Source: Triatoma infestans
Taxonomy: Eukaryota > Arthropoda > Insecta > Hemiptera > Reduviidae
Length of the DNA stretch: 64,000 nucleotides
Direction: 5' to 3'
Assembly: GCA_011037195.1 (NCBI GenBank)
Contig: JAAEAF010003350.1
Span: 27,292 to 91,291, forward strand
The translations under genes and the position numbers were made by a program. The number at the start of each line of letters is the position of its first letter. Position 1 is the stretch's first letter. Below, piece by piece: positions 10,053 through 23,344 of this stretch. The notes beneath the pieces are model-generated. The model was not told the DNA's origin and made no database searches. It worked only from the letters and a program-made list of their open reading frames with translations.

Positions 10053-11930
10053 TTCACTTGCTTGATTTTGGTTATTGTTATAGATTATAACACTCTTCAG
10101 AGAAACTTTACAAAAAAGATACTGGCAGCTTCATGTGGCTGACGCAACCACCGTTAGCGTGCTAGTTGTTCTCATATATCTCAACGCGCATAATCCCCTC
10201 GACCACGTCCACACGTTTACTCAAGGATGAATGGGTTACATCCTTCAAATATCAAGCTTAGTACTAAAACCTCGCCTACTCTAGCTAAGAAAATTGTCAC
10301 GCCCAATTTCAGAGCTTAAATTAACCTCAAGTGTTAAAATAAACATTTGTAAAAATCTGAAATTAACCATCAACAGTTAGAAATCTGGTCTAAAAATCAC
10401 TTTCAGGATGAAACAACCAGTCTGGAAACAAGTATTTACAAGAGGTTACAAAATATTCCTCAAGAGTTCCAACAAGTAACACTTTCCCAGATGTAATTAA
10501 GCTTCTTCACACAGCTCTTTGTCGAGAAGTTCTGTGTTATAGAACAGTTACAGTTCTCTTCAATCTAAACGAATGTTAGAACAAGCAATAATATCATTCT
10601 AGCTGCACATACCATTGTATGCTTCCATTGTGATTCTTGCTCAGTATCTTTTATTTACAGTTTCTCGTCATTAGTTAGTTAAAAAATTGCCATATAAATA
10701 CAAGTGTCAAGTAGTGTGTGTGTTTGTGTTTGTGTGTGTGTATTCACCTATCATTGCAATGGTCCGTCACCATTCAACCAAACAAAAGTGGGGGAATATG
10801 TCTTTCTTCCAGAATGCTACTTGATATTTATTAATTCTACTTATTCTGTTAGAAAAAAAAAAAATGAAAGCTACAAAATACTGAAATCTGTAGAAGATAC
10901 TTTAGAAGGTTTTCTGTTTTCACGGAACTGAAGAGGCAACTCTACTGCTTCTGAATGGTTGCAGCACTATTTTTATCACGTTAATTGTAAGTAATGAATG
11001 TTTCGCAGTAAGTCTCTTACAAAGGCGTCTCTTTTATTAATAGATATTCGGTAAATGTGTAGAACAGTTCCCTCCCCCCACGTGTAGCGCATTCTGGTGG
11101 TATATTCTGTAAACTATACTCCTCATCTACACTGTGTTATGCACTATGTTATGTTTAAAAGAAAAAGTAGAAATCGGAAGAAAAAGAAATATTTTTTTTT
11201 TATAATATGTAGTTTAAACAAATAAAGCATGTGGTTGCTTTCCCTTCATCATAAGGGGGGTTATTACCTTGCCAAAGTACTCACAAAATTGGCTACTTGG
11301 AGGCATGTTTAAAAGGAAGACTCTCGCAGATCTGATCTCAAGGTGTGTTCTTGCGCATAACCTTATTGATAAAGGTATTTGATAGAATGGTCCCCCATGA
11401 TTATGGTCCCAGACTGGTATTAGAAGTGAGTTACACTTCTGGTGCAGAAAAGAGCGCTAGAAACCTGCCCTCAACCTACCCTCAAGTAATGTTTAAAATT
11501 TAACATCACAAAAATACACAGAATACATCAAATTAAATTTGGCCCGAAGTGGGATTAGACAATGTACATACCTTTCTATAATTATTCGTATCAGGATGAT
11601 GAAATTTTTTCACAGTATGCCACCCACAATACACTATTATTCATTAAAAAAAAAATTATGTCATACATATTTTGAGCAGTACGTATTTAATTAAAAAAAT
11701 TTGAAAATCTAAAAATGCAGCAACTCGAATAATACATTTCAAAATTAATAATGGCCACCATATTAGTTGTTAGGGTCACAACTATGGACAGTTATTCTAT
11801 AGTAATTGAATATTTATTCTATTATAATGAATATTTTTATCACGGATTTGAATAGTCCATGTGTGAAAGTTTTAAAAATAAATATTAAAATAATTATATA
11901 TATTACGTACTATGTATTTTTTGAAAAAAA
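10053..11930. other. Region upstream of the MARCH-like gene, no gene seen
   Basis: Probable 5' flank of the minus-strand gene, with no recognised coding sequence. It contains a (GT)n microsatellite at about 10707-10741 and A-rich tracts. No firm core promoter could be called. Confidence 0.4.
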
Positions 11931-11934
11931 TTAA

Positions 11935-12850
11935 ATAACAAAACTCCAAATCCTTCTTCAAAACATTCTATCAACCCCCCCCATTATTCTTGAACATCAT
12001 TTTGGATTCCGAAATTGCTTGGTGGACACCATAAATACCTCCTTTTAGCTGAAGCAACATTGCCCGGGAGTTTTCTTAGATCCTATCCGCGCTAGAGTTC
12101 CTCAAAGGAGCATATTTGCTCCCCTCTTCAACGCAATGTATAGGCAGACATTCCTCTAAATCCGAGCAACCACTTTTTATTCCTTAGCCGACAATACGGC
12201 AAAAGATCTAAAATAAGGATCCTGCAATTGCCACCCAATCTCTTTAATCCCATTTTCAAATCCTCAAAAACCCTGGTGTCGCGAATGAAGAATAAAAGTA
12301 AATGAGAGCAAATCCAGATAGATAACATTCACACTGAACCGCAAAATACTCTTTTTCAATATACCCGAACCAGCTTTCTATTCCTTCGACAGACAAAGTG
12401 CAATATCTCGGCTCATACGAGAAACCTGGATTCAATATACTCGAGAAAAACGTGAGTTCTGGTAACGAATGATTAAGCAACAACTCGACAGACGACGAAA
12501 ACTAACTCTTTCGAACAAACAAATACTCTACACATAGCCCTGCTCGCTGCTATCTAGACATACGGACTCGAACTACACGGATCAGCAAAGCGCTTCAATC
12601 TCTACCGCATCCAATCCCTCAAATCAAAAATCCTTCTCACAATAAACTGTCGATGCTCCTTTTTGCGTCACTATCCATACTGAACTAAAAATCCCATGTG
12701 TCCTCGATCACGCCAAGTTCTGATATATTAAATTTCATTCCAAACTTTCCCATCACTACAGCCCATTGATACGCAACTTGTCACAGACAACACTATCAGT
12801 ATAAACACTTCCTGAAGGTTGAAGCGCCGATGGCATCACGATCACCTGAT
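11935..12850 (+). mobile_element. Jockey-like LINE relic (RT palm to thumb)
   Basis: Pieces in changing frames spell a Jockey-type RT: HHFGFRN near 11990, VPQ(G/R)-like 'RVPQRSIFAPLFNAMY' near 12090-12140, 'SLADNTA' near 12180 in place of YADDTA, and 'VNESKSR' near 12300. They follow the order of the RT at 36.8-37.6 kb. Many stops show long decay. Confidence 0.75.
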
Positions 12851-15845
12851 CGCTAAAAAAAGGCATTCTTTGAATTCACTTCATCGGTGTCTATGCTAAC
12901 TGGCTTATGATGGTCATTGTTGGATGTCCCTCTTTCAATTCAATCACGGCATGTCATTTTATTTTATTTCATTTTTTTTTTTTTTTCAGTTTTGGTTTAT
13001 TTTAGTTTTTGTTATGAATTAACAAAAAATATACATTAATACCAAGCAGACAATATTTGGCATAGGATCGGAATAATGTTTCTTTTAGTTTGTAGTGCAC
13101 AAGCGTATAATGTTGGCAGATATCAAAGCAAAATTTCTATACATTTTGCGGTATATGGCGTGGGGCTTGAAGTAATTGTTTGGGTTATGAAAGAGAGTAT
13201 GATTGCATCAAAAAGAATGTTTACAGTGTGTGATAAAAAAAAATGAATCCAGTACATAAGAAAAGAATGATTGATGTGTGTGTGTGCATGTGTATCCAGA
13301 GGTGTAATCTAAGCGTACACAAATTGGGACTGACTCGGAATTGTTTTTTTCTATTTCTCGAGCGTACATCAGTAAGGATTCTAGGGGTCCGGAGGCTGAG
13401 CACTCCCGGATTAGGTTGGCACGGTGCAATGGAGGAGTGAAACAAAGCCACGATTATCAAATACTATAACAATATTTTGCTTTCCTTACTCAGTTTTCGT
13501 CTACTCAGCCTTCTACGTAGCGCGGCCCAGTCTAAAATTTTTGGGGCGCACTGGCGATTTTAGCCACTTGCTTAATATAGGGATATCAATTTTTGGCTGC
13601 CTATAAATTTTTGGTTTTTGTGACATTTTGTACAAACACATTTTGTTAAAACATTTTTTTTCCATACTCGGAGGGGGGCAGGGAATCTCAAAACATGTAT
13701 TGCTGGCCGAAAACTCAGTTTTGTAAATTGGGTTACGATCGTAATACTTCCTCTTTACCAGAAGTATGAGAAAGTAAAAATTACCGCTATATTATTTTAC
13801 AATTATTATCACATAGCTTGATTGAACTGAATATGTCATATTGTGATATACTGTGAATAAAATTGATCATTCCAAGATGGATGAATATAAAATAGGGTGA
13901 TTGGGGCAACAAATCTACATGCTATATTGATTAGTCCATTACTTTTAATACTTAAAGCTGACTTAGCGCAAATAATTGCACTGTTGTTCAATAGAAAAAA
14001 AAATAGTTTTAAAGCAATAGTAAGGTTTAATAGGATCCAAAGAGAGGGATCCATAGCAGAAAGAGAGAGTTGGAGAAACTGCTTAAATACAGTAACAGGA
14101 GAGATACAGGTCATATAGGAGAGTTCACTCGGCAGTCACAACGTGTCATCCACCTTGCTCTTTACCTGTCTACTATTCTCTGTTATTTTAGTGTAAAGTC
14201 TAGGCAGTCAGTGGTGCTTTTATATTATTCAGTGTTCAACTTCACTTCTAGTTTGTTCATTCAAACCAAACCATTTTCTCTCCTTTACAAACACATTATA
14301 TAAGGCAGCTTCACTTTTCCTAACAGATTTCAGAATTTCCTTAAATAAGTCTACAATTCGATGTTGTTATGATAGTATTTTTCTAAGATAGAAGGGATCA
14401 TATGAAAATTATTTTTATCAATTTGTTCAATTTCCATAATTTTCCTACAATAATCAGCAATAAAGTAGCAAATCCTAAAAACACTTGAAATATTGAAGGA
14501 TCACTCACTCTCACTAGACTTGCTGATCCTTGAAATCTTTCTCCTTGAAATAGTCACAAAGTTTACGTCACAATAGGAAGCCTATGCAGCTTTGAAAATG
14601 GCGATTTTTTTTATTTTATTTTGGTCAATTAAATGTATTGCTACTACTTCTATAGTATCATTTAAGCTGAATTTGAGCCATTGCATCGATGCCCTTAATC
14701 TTATATTATGTAAATAGGATATACGCGTAATGTCCTGACAATGAGACTCCCTTTACGGTTGATATAATAAAATTTAATGTCGCTCTTTCGTCTTAATAAA
14801 ATATATTGGAAAAATAAAAAGGAAAAAAAAACATGAATTGTGATTTACTATTTGGACATATTGTAGTTAAAAACAGCAGCTCTCAATTGATCTCTTAAAC
14901 CATACCTACCATGCAGTTCCATTGTTAGCCATTTTTATCCCTTTTTAATATTGCACTGAAAATTTCGTTTTTTTTTTTAACAAAAACCATTAAAAATAAT
15001 ATTAGATTCACATTTTTCTTATCAATAATTTGTTAGGGCCATATGATTTTTAACTAAGCCAACTATACAGTTAACTTCTCATCTGATATTATAGGACTAT
15101 TTACCAAATAATGATTAATTTTATTTAATTTTATTAATTTTAAATTTTTTTGTCGTTTATAAAATAGAAATTGTTTACCCAAAAAGTTCGTTAAATCCCC
15201 TTGTTTTGTTGATTGTGATCATGAAGGCAAGTCATGTGATTCCGAAAGCCAGGAAGCTTTGGCATAAAGCGTAGATCCCGGATGCTTTTAATCCATTTAA
15301 GTTTCAGTATATCAAATAGGGTTGGTTAACAACTGTTTGACTATTTAGTAATAGGAGTTCATCTATTTTAACTAGTCAAAAATCTTTTTAATAGATTTTT
15401 CAAAATCTATTTTAAGCAGTTTTTTTTTTTTGGTTTCAAAGCTCTTCTTTCTTTTAGTGAATACTATCATGTGATATTCATCTTGAAAAAAACAAACAAG
15501 CAATTATTGGATTGTGACGTATGAAATGACCGTTTTGTAATTTTTAATTAACGTATTAGTTGTGTAAGCTCTCGAAGTAGGCATAGAGAATGGGAGGCCT
15601 AGCAGCTTCCAAATTTTCTACCTCTCTCTCGCCCTCTCTTGGCTGTGAGCTCTAGATCTAAGCTGGGAGTTTGAAAGCAAGGTGAAAGCCCGGGCTACAA
15701 TTACCTCGAAATATTATTCTGAATCTATAATTGATAGGGCTAAGATAATCTTAATAAAAGCCATTAACCGGCAAGTCTTGTCTTCTTTTTTTTTTGAAGG
15801 GGGGCCAATACACTGTGACCTTGCGATTATTGTGCTATGCCCCCT
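12851..15845. other. Intergenic, AT-rich, no gene seen
   Basis: No credible coding sequence. A short R-family piece ('GTAATACTTCCTCTT') lies at about 13695-13780, and poly-T tracts occur near 12970, 14970 and 15420. Confidence 0.45.
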
Positions 15846-15849
15846 GGGT

Positions 15850-16425
15850 GCCGCAGGCTATTTGCCTACAGCACCCGAGTAGATGTCCCAAATGAACATC
15901 CGTTCTACATGACTTCCATCAGGTTAAGATCCCTGAGGGATCCTAGTAACCGAAAGGGCTCTAGAGATGGTATATCTTCCTCCTACACTTGGTAGCTACC
16001 CAGGTTCTTGGATCTTCTCTGAGTGGCAACATCTTCGTTAGGAGATGTAATGGAGTTTTCTCCAACATCCCACAGAGTCTGCATGGGCTATCACTTTCCA
16101 AACCCAGCTTCGTCAGGTGCCCTCTAAGTCGGCAATGCTCCGTGAGAACGCAAAGCCTGCTCTTCCTCAGGAGATGCAGGCCTCCAATCTCCACTGGTTA
16201 TAATTTTCCAGGCAGATCTTGGCCTGCCGCAAACCGTGGAGGGAGTTCCAGAGTTGTAATCTCTTTGCTTCCTCCTCCTCCTTCCTAAGTCTTCCAACAG
16301 AAACTGGTCGCTGACCCCACAAAAAGGTTCCGGCTCTAGAAGCGTGGTCGCAGCGCCTATCTTCGCCAGGGCGTAGGCCAACTCATTCCCTTGTCTTATT
16401 GCTTCTTCCTGAATTATTCCTGAAA
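15850..16425 (-). mobile_element. LINE 3' fragment: RNase H end and zinc-finger tail
   Basis: Minus-strand translation gives NELAYALAKIGA (end of RNase H) near 16400-16360, then 'EPFCGVSDQFLLEDL' and LTEHCRLRGHLTKLGL. After these comes a zinc-binding tail CRLCGMLEKTPLHLL near 16090-16050. This order is typical of RNase H-bearing arthropod LINEs; one frameshift is visible. Confidence 0.8.
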
Positions 16426-16429
16426 TTTA

Positions 16430-18025
16430 AAATACTAGTCCAAAGCACAGGATGGGCTTGTAAAAAAACCAATTTCGCAAGGCAGCATTCAATTGAACTC
16501 TTGATTGCAGTGAATCTATGTGGTGTCTAATAAACAAAGTAATGAGAAAAATAAAAACACGGGATTGAGCAAGTAATCAAGTTATAATTAGGTACTTGCA
16601 ACAAATATTAAGAATGCTATTTAAATTTAATCAATCACCTTGGTCGAAAGTCAAGCACCAATTTCCTGTAAGTTAAGGATACTTGTTGTTCTATTGGAAA
16701 ATGATGCACAAGAACTCTTCACTGTTCTTAAAATTTCTAATCAAATTTGGTCTATATTCCTAATTAAAACTCACTAGTTATTTTTAATAATCACAAAGCT
16801 TCTGTAACCATCTCTTTTACTTGTAAAGCATTGCCTTTTCTTTTTTTAAACCTCGTTTCTGTCTCCATGGCCAGCTGGAAACCGTTTCAAGTAGTTTATT
16901 TTCTTATAACTATAAGCTTATAATGAATTAAATTGCTCGTAAATCAGTTATGTAATTTTTCTATGAATGTTAGTCTCAAAGGGAATGTAGCCGTAAATCT
17001 GCTTTTTCTGGTAATGAAGAACATACCATTGTGAGCATTACGAATGGATGGAGGACCACAGACTGGGCAGGAGCTGAAGGTTTAGGCAGAGAACCAGACA
17101 GACATTCGGAGTCTATGAAGTCAGCATCTACAGCGAAATTTCACAAAATTGTAAGATTTTTTCCACTTCAACTGGATACTGACCTAATGCGTTATCAATT
17201 AGAAAATGATTAAGGTAATAAATGCCTCGGTCAACTCAACTATCTTAGAAAAAAATAATCTTATACTGGCAGAAGCCAGACCATATTGGAAGTTAATGTG
17301 ATTGCCAACACATTGACAATGAAGAGGTAGGTTTAAGATTTAGAGGAGTTTAGAAGAAGGTTAATTTAGGTAGATTTAGAACTTCTTTTAAAATTGATTC
17401 AAAAATGGTTAGCATTGTTCTTAAATTTTCTACAGTTACCTATTATATGACTCACTGCAATTATTTTGTTTCATTCATCACTATTATATTCTATCCTCTC
17501 CCCCACAGTTCAGAACCACTGTTTTAGATCACAAGCTGTGCGCCACATAATTAAAATTCAATTCAATAATTAAAATTTTATTGCATATCAATAAGTAATG
17601 TTACTAATTTTTGGGAAGAAATTCAAGAAAAATCAAATGAAAATCCATCTTAAAAATGCAACGGATTGAACCGGGATTTTATTATTTTTTTACGGATTTA
17701 AATGCTAAAGAAATGTTTATTCTCATCCAAGAGAGATTCTAATATAAGATCATAAACAAAAATTTAAAAAAATAAAAATATTACTATTGTCAATATTTAC
17801 AGATTTAAATAAATTATGGAGCTTACTGAGGAGACAAGAGGTGACTTAGAAAACAAAACCAGCCGTTTACAAAAGTGTATTCATTCCGATTCTCACTTAT
17901 TCGAGTACATCGTGAACATTCTCCTCACGGCATAGATCTTCGATACAAGCAGTAAAATTGAGGTACCTCAAAAAAAAAAGGAAAATAAAACGAAGTGATA
18001 CAGTAAACGGAGTGTCACCACAAGG
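16430..18025. other. Intergenic, AT-rich, no gene seen
   Basis: No recognisable coding sequence or repeat. Short reading frames show no family motifs. Confidence 0.4.
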
Positions 18026-18029
18026 AAAA

Positions 18030-18335
18030 ACCTGAATGTAAGACCCGCTGCAGAAATTATTCGGGAAACGCAGCTGAGATGATTTGGTCACGTCTTTAGA
18101 ATGCAAGATGATAAGATTGCAATGGCAGCGTATGAGGCAAAGATTTCTTCTGGCACAAGAAGAAGGTCTTGCCCAAGAAGAACCTACGTACAGGAAATAA
18201 ACCAATCCTTTAATATAGCAGCCTACAGTGGGCCCAGAGAAGAAAGCTAATGAGGGACCGTAGTGAATGGAAGAAGTTCTGTAAGATCTCCACATTGCAA
18301 CTGCGGTAGAAAGAGAATGATTAAGAATAAGAAGA
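18030..18335 (+). mobile_element. RTE/CR1-like LINE 3' fragment
   Basis: Plus-strand translation gives 'IIRETQLR*FGHVFRMQDD', 'AYEAKISSGTRRRSCPRRTY' and 'NGRSSVR'. This follows the pattern RQLRWFGHV.RM...GRRRRGRPRRTW...W that ends many endonuclease-RT proteins. An A/G-rich tail ('AAGAATAAGAAGAA') follows. Confidence 0.75.
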
Positions 18336-18699
18336 ATCTGTAAATATAATAAGGGAAAATACCCTTACTCAGTAAATTTCGTTATTACAAAATTGTGAAT
18401 TTATACATTTGACGTTATGTAAATTTCCAGTTCGTGTGGGTTTCTTTTATATCGTTAAATCACCATCATCCGGTTATAGAATTATGAAAAGTATAATACA
18501 AGAAATTCATGTGAATATTTCTATTCTTATTATTGTATTATTTTTTATAACGTTTTATTAGTATTCAGATTTTATATGGAATCCAACTAATTGATTATAC
18601 CTTAAACAGTTTCTCTACCAGCCTTTCTGTGCTAACCGTAAACTTTTCAGTAATATATACTGTCAATATTAATTAAAAAATAAGTAGGGTAAAGTTAAA

Positions 18700-19510
18700 A
18701 GAGACGATGCACATTTCAAAGTTATGGCATGTAATTAAAATGTAGGAGATATATTAAAGAGGTAATGCTTATAAAACATATATGTCAACTACTATCTATA
18801 ATAAAAAAAAAATGTTATTTTTCAAAATAAAGACATTCTCATTTATTCCAGAAACAAAATATAAATACACTACATTTGGCCGTCTCTCCTACTATGGTAG
18901 GATAGATGACGCACCATAGATAGGAGAGTTGCCGTAACCTCTCCTCTGTGAAGGAAACATGGTTAATCCCATGAAACTTGATAAACACTATGGCTAAGAG
19001 TCCAAATTTAACAACAGCGTGGAAATTTTTCATTTCAATTGTAATTAATGTGGTATATAAAAATTTACTAATACGTTATGAATATTCAGGTATTCACCAG
19101 ATAAAAAACTGTGAGTGATAACGTACATTTCAAAGTTATGCCCAGTATCAAAATATGGGAGATATATTAAAGAGATAATGCTTATAAAATATATGTCAAC
19201 TACTATTATCTACAAAAAAAATGTTATTTTTCAAAATAAAGACATTCTCATTTATTCCCGAAACAAAATACAAATACACTACATTTGGCCGTCTCTCTAC
19301 TATAGTATGATAGATGACGCACCATAGGTAGGAGACCTCTCCTCTGTGAAGGTAACATGGTTGATCGACATAAAACATGGTAAACACTACGTCTACGAGC
19401 CCAACTTTAACGACAGCAGGAAATCTTTCATTTCAATTGCAATTAGAGAATATAAAAAATTTAAAAAAAATTACTAAGTGTTATGAAAATTCAGATATTT
19501 ACCAGATGTA
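18700..19510. repeat. Tandem duplication, two units of about 410 bp
   Basis: The unit beginning near 18705 ('ACATTTCAAAGTTATG') recurs from about 19117. Both contain 'ATATATTAAAGAG', 'AATAAAGACATTCTCATTTA', 'ACTACATTTGGCCGTCTCTC', 'ATAGATGACGCACCATAG' and 'TTTCATTTCAATTG' in the same order. The units differ by scattered substitutions and small indels, so the duplication is not very recent. No coding function is seen. Confidence 0.85.
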
Positions 19511-19879
19511 GCTGATGCATATAAATGTTTGTAAAACACAGAAGAACACATAAAATAAGTCAAGAATTTTGCAACACGTTCACTTCTGATCTCTCTACCC
19601 TTCAACTAACTTGCATGACGCCACGTGGTGGCAAACAAGAGAAGCAAAGTCTGCGTCTACTTCCCTAGCCCCCCCCGTCATCTCTTCTAACTTTACCTTA
19701 TGGTTTTAAAATATCTTAAGTGGCATTATATAATAAAAATAATTATATAACTTTATATAAATATCTAGAGAACATTATTTACTTTAAAAATGAAGTTATA
19801 TTTTGTTTGAACTTTGGTTAATATAGTAGCTTATCAGAGTTTTTAGTGGGTTCTATGGAGCCAATACAGTTGAATGTAT

Positions 19880-20510
19880 GAACATATACTGTATAACTCA
19901 TGTATATATATATATATATACTATGGGTAGAATAATTAAAGTGAATGATGATATACAGCAGGCAGAGTGCGCCAGTATATGTATGTCTAGTAGTGGCAGA
20001 CTTGATTTACCATACGTACGCGCACACCTCTATATCCACAAACGCAACATACAGTATTGTAAAGTTAGTAGTGGTTTGGTTTTGAAGAGAGGGATGAATG
20101 CCGGGCAGAACAAACACGCAATACACTCCACCTCCAAAGTCGAGGACGAGTATGAGACACTCTGAACGGCCGTCCCCGTTAGTACTCTATATATATATAT
20201 ATGTGCCAGCTAGCCAATAGCGGCACTAATTTCTCTAATAACGGCCATCACTCTTCCATTCTCACTCACTCTCTCTTTATCTACTATAAAATTGTCAATT
20301 AGTTCACTAATTAATGAATACACACACACCCCTTTCATTGCCGCGGCTACTACCACCCCCACAACTATGTAAAGCTCGCAAAACTTGCACAAAACATGAG
20401 TTCATGTCTACATATTGCTTTCATTCTTCTACCAAGAGTTATTTTTTCATATTTTTTTTAAGTTTCAAATAAAAGTGTTATGTTTATAAATACATAACAC
20501 TTACTTAAAA
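19880..20510. other. Microsatellite-rich stretch
   Basis: Short (TA)n runs occur at about 19898-19920 and 20190-20204. No gene is recognised. Confidence 0.45.
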
Positions 20511-20519
20511 GGTGTTTGT

Positions 20520-21279
20520 ATCTGTTCGTACAGCCAAGCTGCGCTGAAAGCGCTGAGTTCATGTGTCTTCACTTCCAGGTTGGTGTTAGAATGTTCTAAA
20601 AGACTGGTAGAGCTTTCTTCTCTGAAGGATGTGCTCCTAGTCTGGGTACCAGGTCACATGGGATTTTTTTGGGAATGAGGAGGTGGATAGCTTTGCCAAA
20701 ATAGGCGCCTCTCTCCCTTTCATTGGTCCCGAGCCTGCTGTTGGCATATCTGCTGGCACATGTCTGTCAGGCTTCCAGACATGGACAGCTTCACAGTATT
20801 CATCCTTATGGATGAGCTCAGTTGGTTTTCGGCAGTCTAAAATGCTCATCCGGACAAGGTCATTAATGAGACCGTTGCTGTGTTTTTCACGTACCTCTCT
20901 CAGGCATCTTACTTGTTGGATCTCTTACTGGACATTGTAGGTTTCATGCCGGATCCATTTTGTAGACTCTGTGAGATAGAGGAGAGAACACCCCATCCAT
21001 CTTATGACTGATTGCCTGGGTTGTGAGGAAATTAGGTTTAGGACTTTTGATCGGAATAGGATGTCTGTAGATGAGGTTAGGCTATTTTTCCCATTAAGAT
21101 TACTGTCCGATTTATTCGGACTGCGGTGAATCTTAGATGGATTAGATCCGGGTCTGTATATTTGTTCTAGACCCGGTTTATTGTTGTTTTTCTTAGGGTA
21201 GCTATATGGACCTAGTGAGGCTTTGCATAGCGTAGGGTTTGGTCTCTTCCCCACAGACAAATAATAATAATAATAATAG
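20520..21279 (+). mobile_element. LINE 3' fragment: RNase H, zinc tail and (AAT)n end
   Basis: Plus strand: SQAALKALSS near 20540, 'VLLVWVPGHMGFFGNE' near 20630-20680 (RNase H C-terminal signature, one frameshift), 'EVDSFAKIGASLP' to 20720, and a zinc tail with 'DPFCRLCEIEERTPH' near 20950-21000. It finishes with an (AAT)n run at about 21262-21279, a typical LINE 3' tail. Frameshifts make it a relic. Confidence 0.85.
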
Positions 21280-22365
21280 ATTTATAAATATATGGGGTTC
21301 AGAAACCATACATTAATAGAAAATTCTTTTCCTAGAAAGGCGTAAACAATTTTAAGAAATAAGTCAGATGTGAAAAAACATTCATTGTAATTTACAATAA
21401 TTGTTTGTGACAAAGTTTCTACACGCTAAATGTTTTCCCAGGTATCTTCATCAATTGGGAAAATCTAAACACTTAATAAAACGATTCTTTTTCTTTGTTT
21501 TTATGGAAAGTATAATCTCAGCTCTCACCTAAAATCCTCCTCCTCTTAAATTAACCTTCTCGAAAAATTTTTTTAAAAAAAAATGAGGTCTCTGTATGTT
21601 TAATTAGTATTCCAAGTCTAATGAAACCCTTTGAAGTCTTCACGAAGATAATCACAGAAAAATTCCTTAAAATAAATTTAATTCTAATTAATATTGTTAC
21701 ATATTATTTGGCCTCGTAATATGTCTCGACTAATACTAATTAATTACCAATAATATACTCCCCAAGTTGGACGTAACTTCCAATTTCTTTATTGTGAACC
21801 AACAAAACAATACATCAAAGCACATTTCAAAAATACACAATTCAAAAATCTTATTTATTCTGTGTAAACGTAGACAAATTATTCTTCAAATTATTGCATA
21901 TAATAAACCATGTGTTTATTGGGATAACTAAATAATTTATAACTGTGCCAGCTTTTTCACAATATTAAATAGATGACAGAATCGTAAAATAAATATTAAT
22001 ATAGCAATTTAGGGAGGAAATTCATTAAACTTCTTCTCCACTAAAATATTTTTAAATAAGTTGCCTCAGAAAAATTCTTTCAAATAAAAGTCGAAGATAG
22101 GGTAATTCCGGGTGAGATGCTGGGGAAACCATTTTTTTTTTTAATAACCTCAAAAGTAAAAATACATGGACAAATATAAGAAAAAAAAAAAAAAACAATA
22201 CATTCTGTTTATAAATTTTATTTAGAAAACATAAATTAGATTATTATTAATCATTTCTACAAAACGGAGAAACAAATTAATAAATTTATCGACATGATCT
22301 ATCGATTCCATAGTACAAATAGCCAAAAAGATAATTGAATTTTTTTTTTTTTTTTAAGTAAATGA
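21280..22365. other. Intergenic, AT-rich, no gene seen
   Basis: No coding sequence or repeat family is recognised. Poly-A/T tracts lie near 22130 and 22180. Confidence 0.4.
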
Positions 22366-22369
22366 TGTA

Positions 22370-23340
22370 TATTACTTTCTCTTACACCTAGTAAGAGGAA
22401 GTATTGTAATCGTGTCAAATTTTCGATAACGAGTTCTTAGCGGAAATATCCATTTTGAGACACCTGAGTCCAAAAAAGTGGCTTTTAGCAAATGGTATGT
22501 GTGTGTGTATATATCTGAACAGCATAGCTCAAAAACGAAAAACCGTAGAAAGTTGAAACTTGATATTACGTTTAGGTATCACCATCGGGAACTGACGGTG
22601 CGTTATCTGTCAAAATTTCTCAGCCGAAAGTACCACTTCACTAGTCGTTTTTTTTTACGCTTTTGCGATTTTCTCAAAAATGGCTCCGACGATTTTTTTA
22701 AACTTAGGATATCAATTACACATACAAAGAGCTACAACTTTTATATATAATATTTCTCTGGAAAAATTCATTTAAAGGCACTTCTGGGGGAGGGATGGGG
22801 TTAGATTTTCATCTTAACTGCTATTTCAGTTTATTAGACAGTTCTGTTATCTAAATAATGTTAATTAAAATTAAATATGTTGTTGAAATTGCGAGTTTGA
22901 AAAAATCGGATAACCGGAAGTGCGTTTGTTTTTAAACTTTACTAAATGATTTTTCACTTTTTTCGCGATTTTCTCAAAAATGGCTCCGACGATTTTTTTG
23001 AAACATCGTATATAAGCTAAACATGCAAAGATCTACATCTTTTATAAAAAACATTTCTCGGGGAAAATTCATTTAAGGGTACTTTTTAGGGAGGGTTGGG
23101 TTTACAGCATCCTCTAAAGAGGTATCATAGTTGATTATATAATTCTATTATCCAAACATAATAAATAGTTGGCCAAAATTCCAAGTTTTAAGAAAATTAG
23201 TAGCCGGAAGTGCGCATTTACTAAAAAGTTTTGTCAGTTTTCGACGAATTTCTTTATATTTGGTACACAAACCATAACCTTTGTCAATTATAATTTTGAG
23301 AACAGGAGTAAGAGAGAAGTTGTGTGAGTGTTTCACACCA
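22370..23340 (+). repeat. R-family dispersed repeat with about 310-bp tandem units
   Basis: 22372-22620 starts 'TTACTTTCTCTTACACCTAG' and matches 62.45-62.58 kb plus 63.49-63.64 kb. It continues into two tandem units whose shared start 'TTCTCAAAAATGGCTCCGAC' lies at about 22672 and 22971. Each unit ends with a CCGGAAGTGCG-like block (about 22915 and 23203). A related block lies at 41.92-42.25 kb. No protein is encoded; the family is not identified. Confidence 0.75.
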
Positions 23341-23344
23341 GATT

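Noticed and set aside
17897..18295. 132-codon minus-strand open frame
   Set aside because: It is the antisense shadow of the plus-strand LINE tail (FGHVFRM...RRTY).
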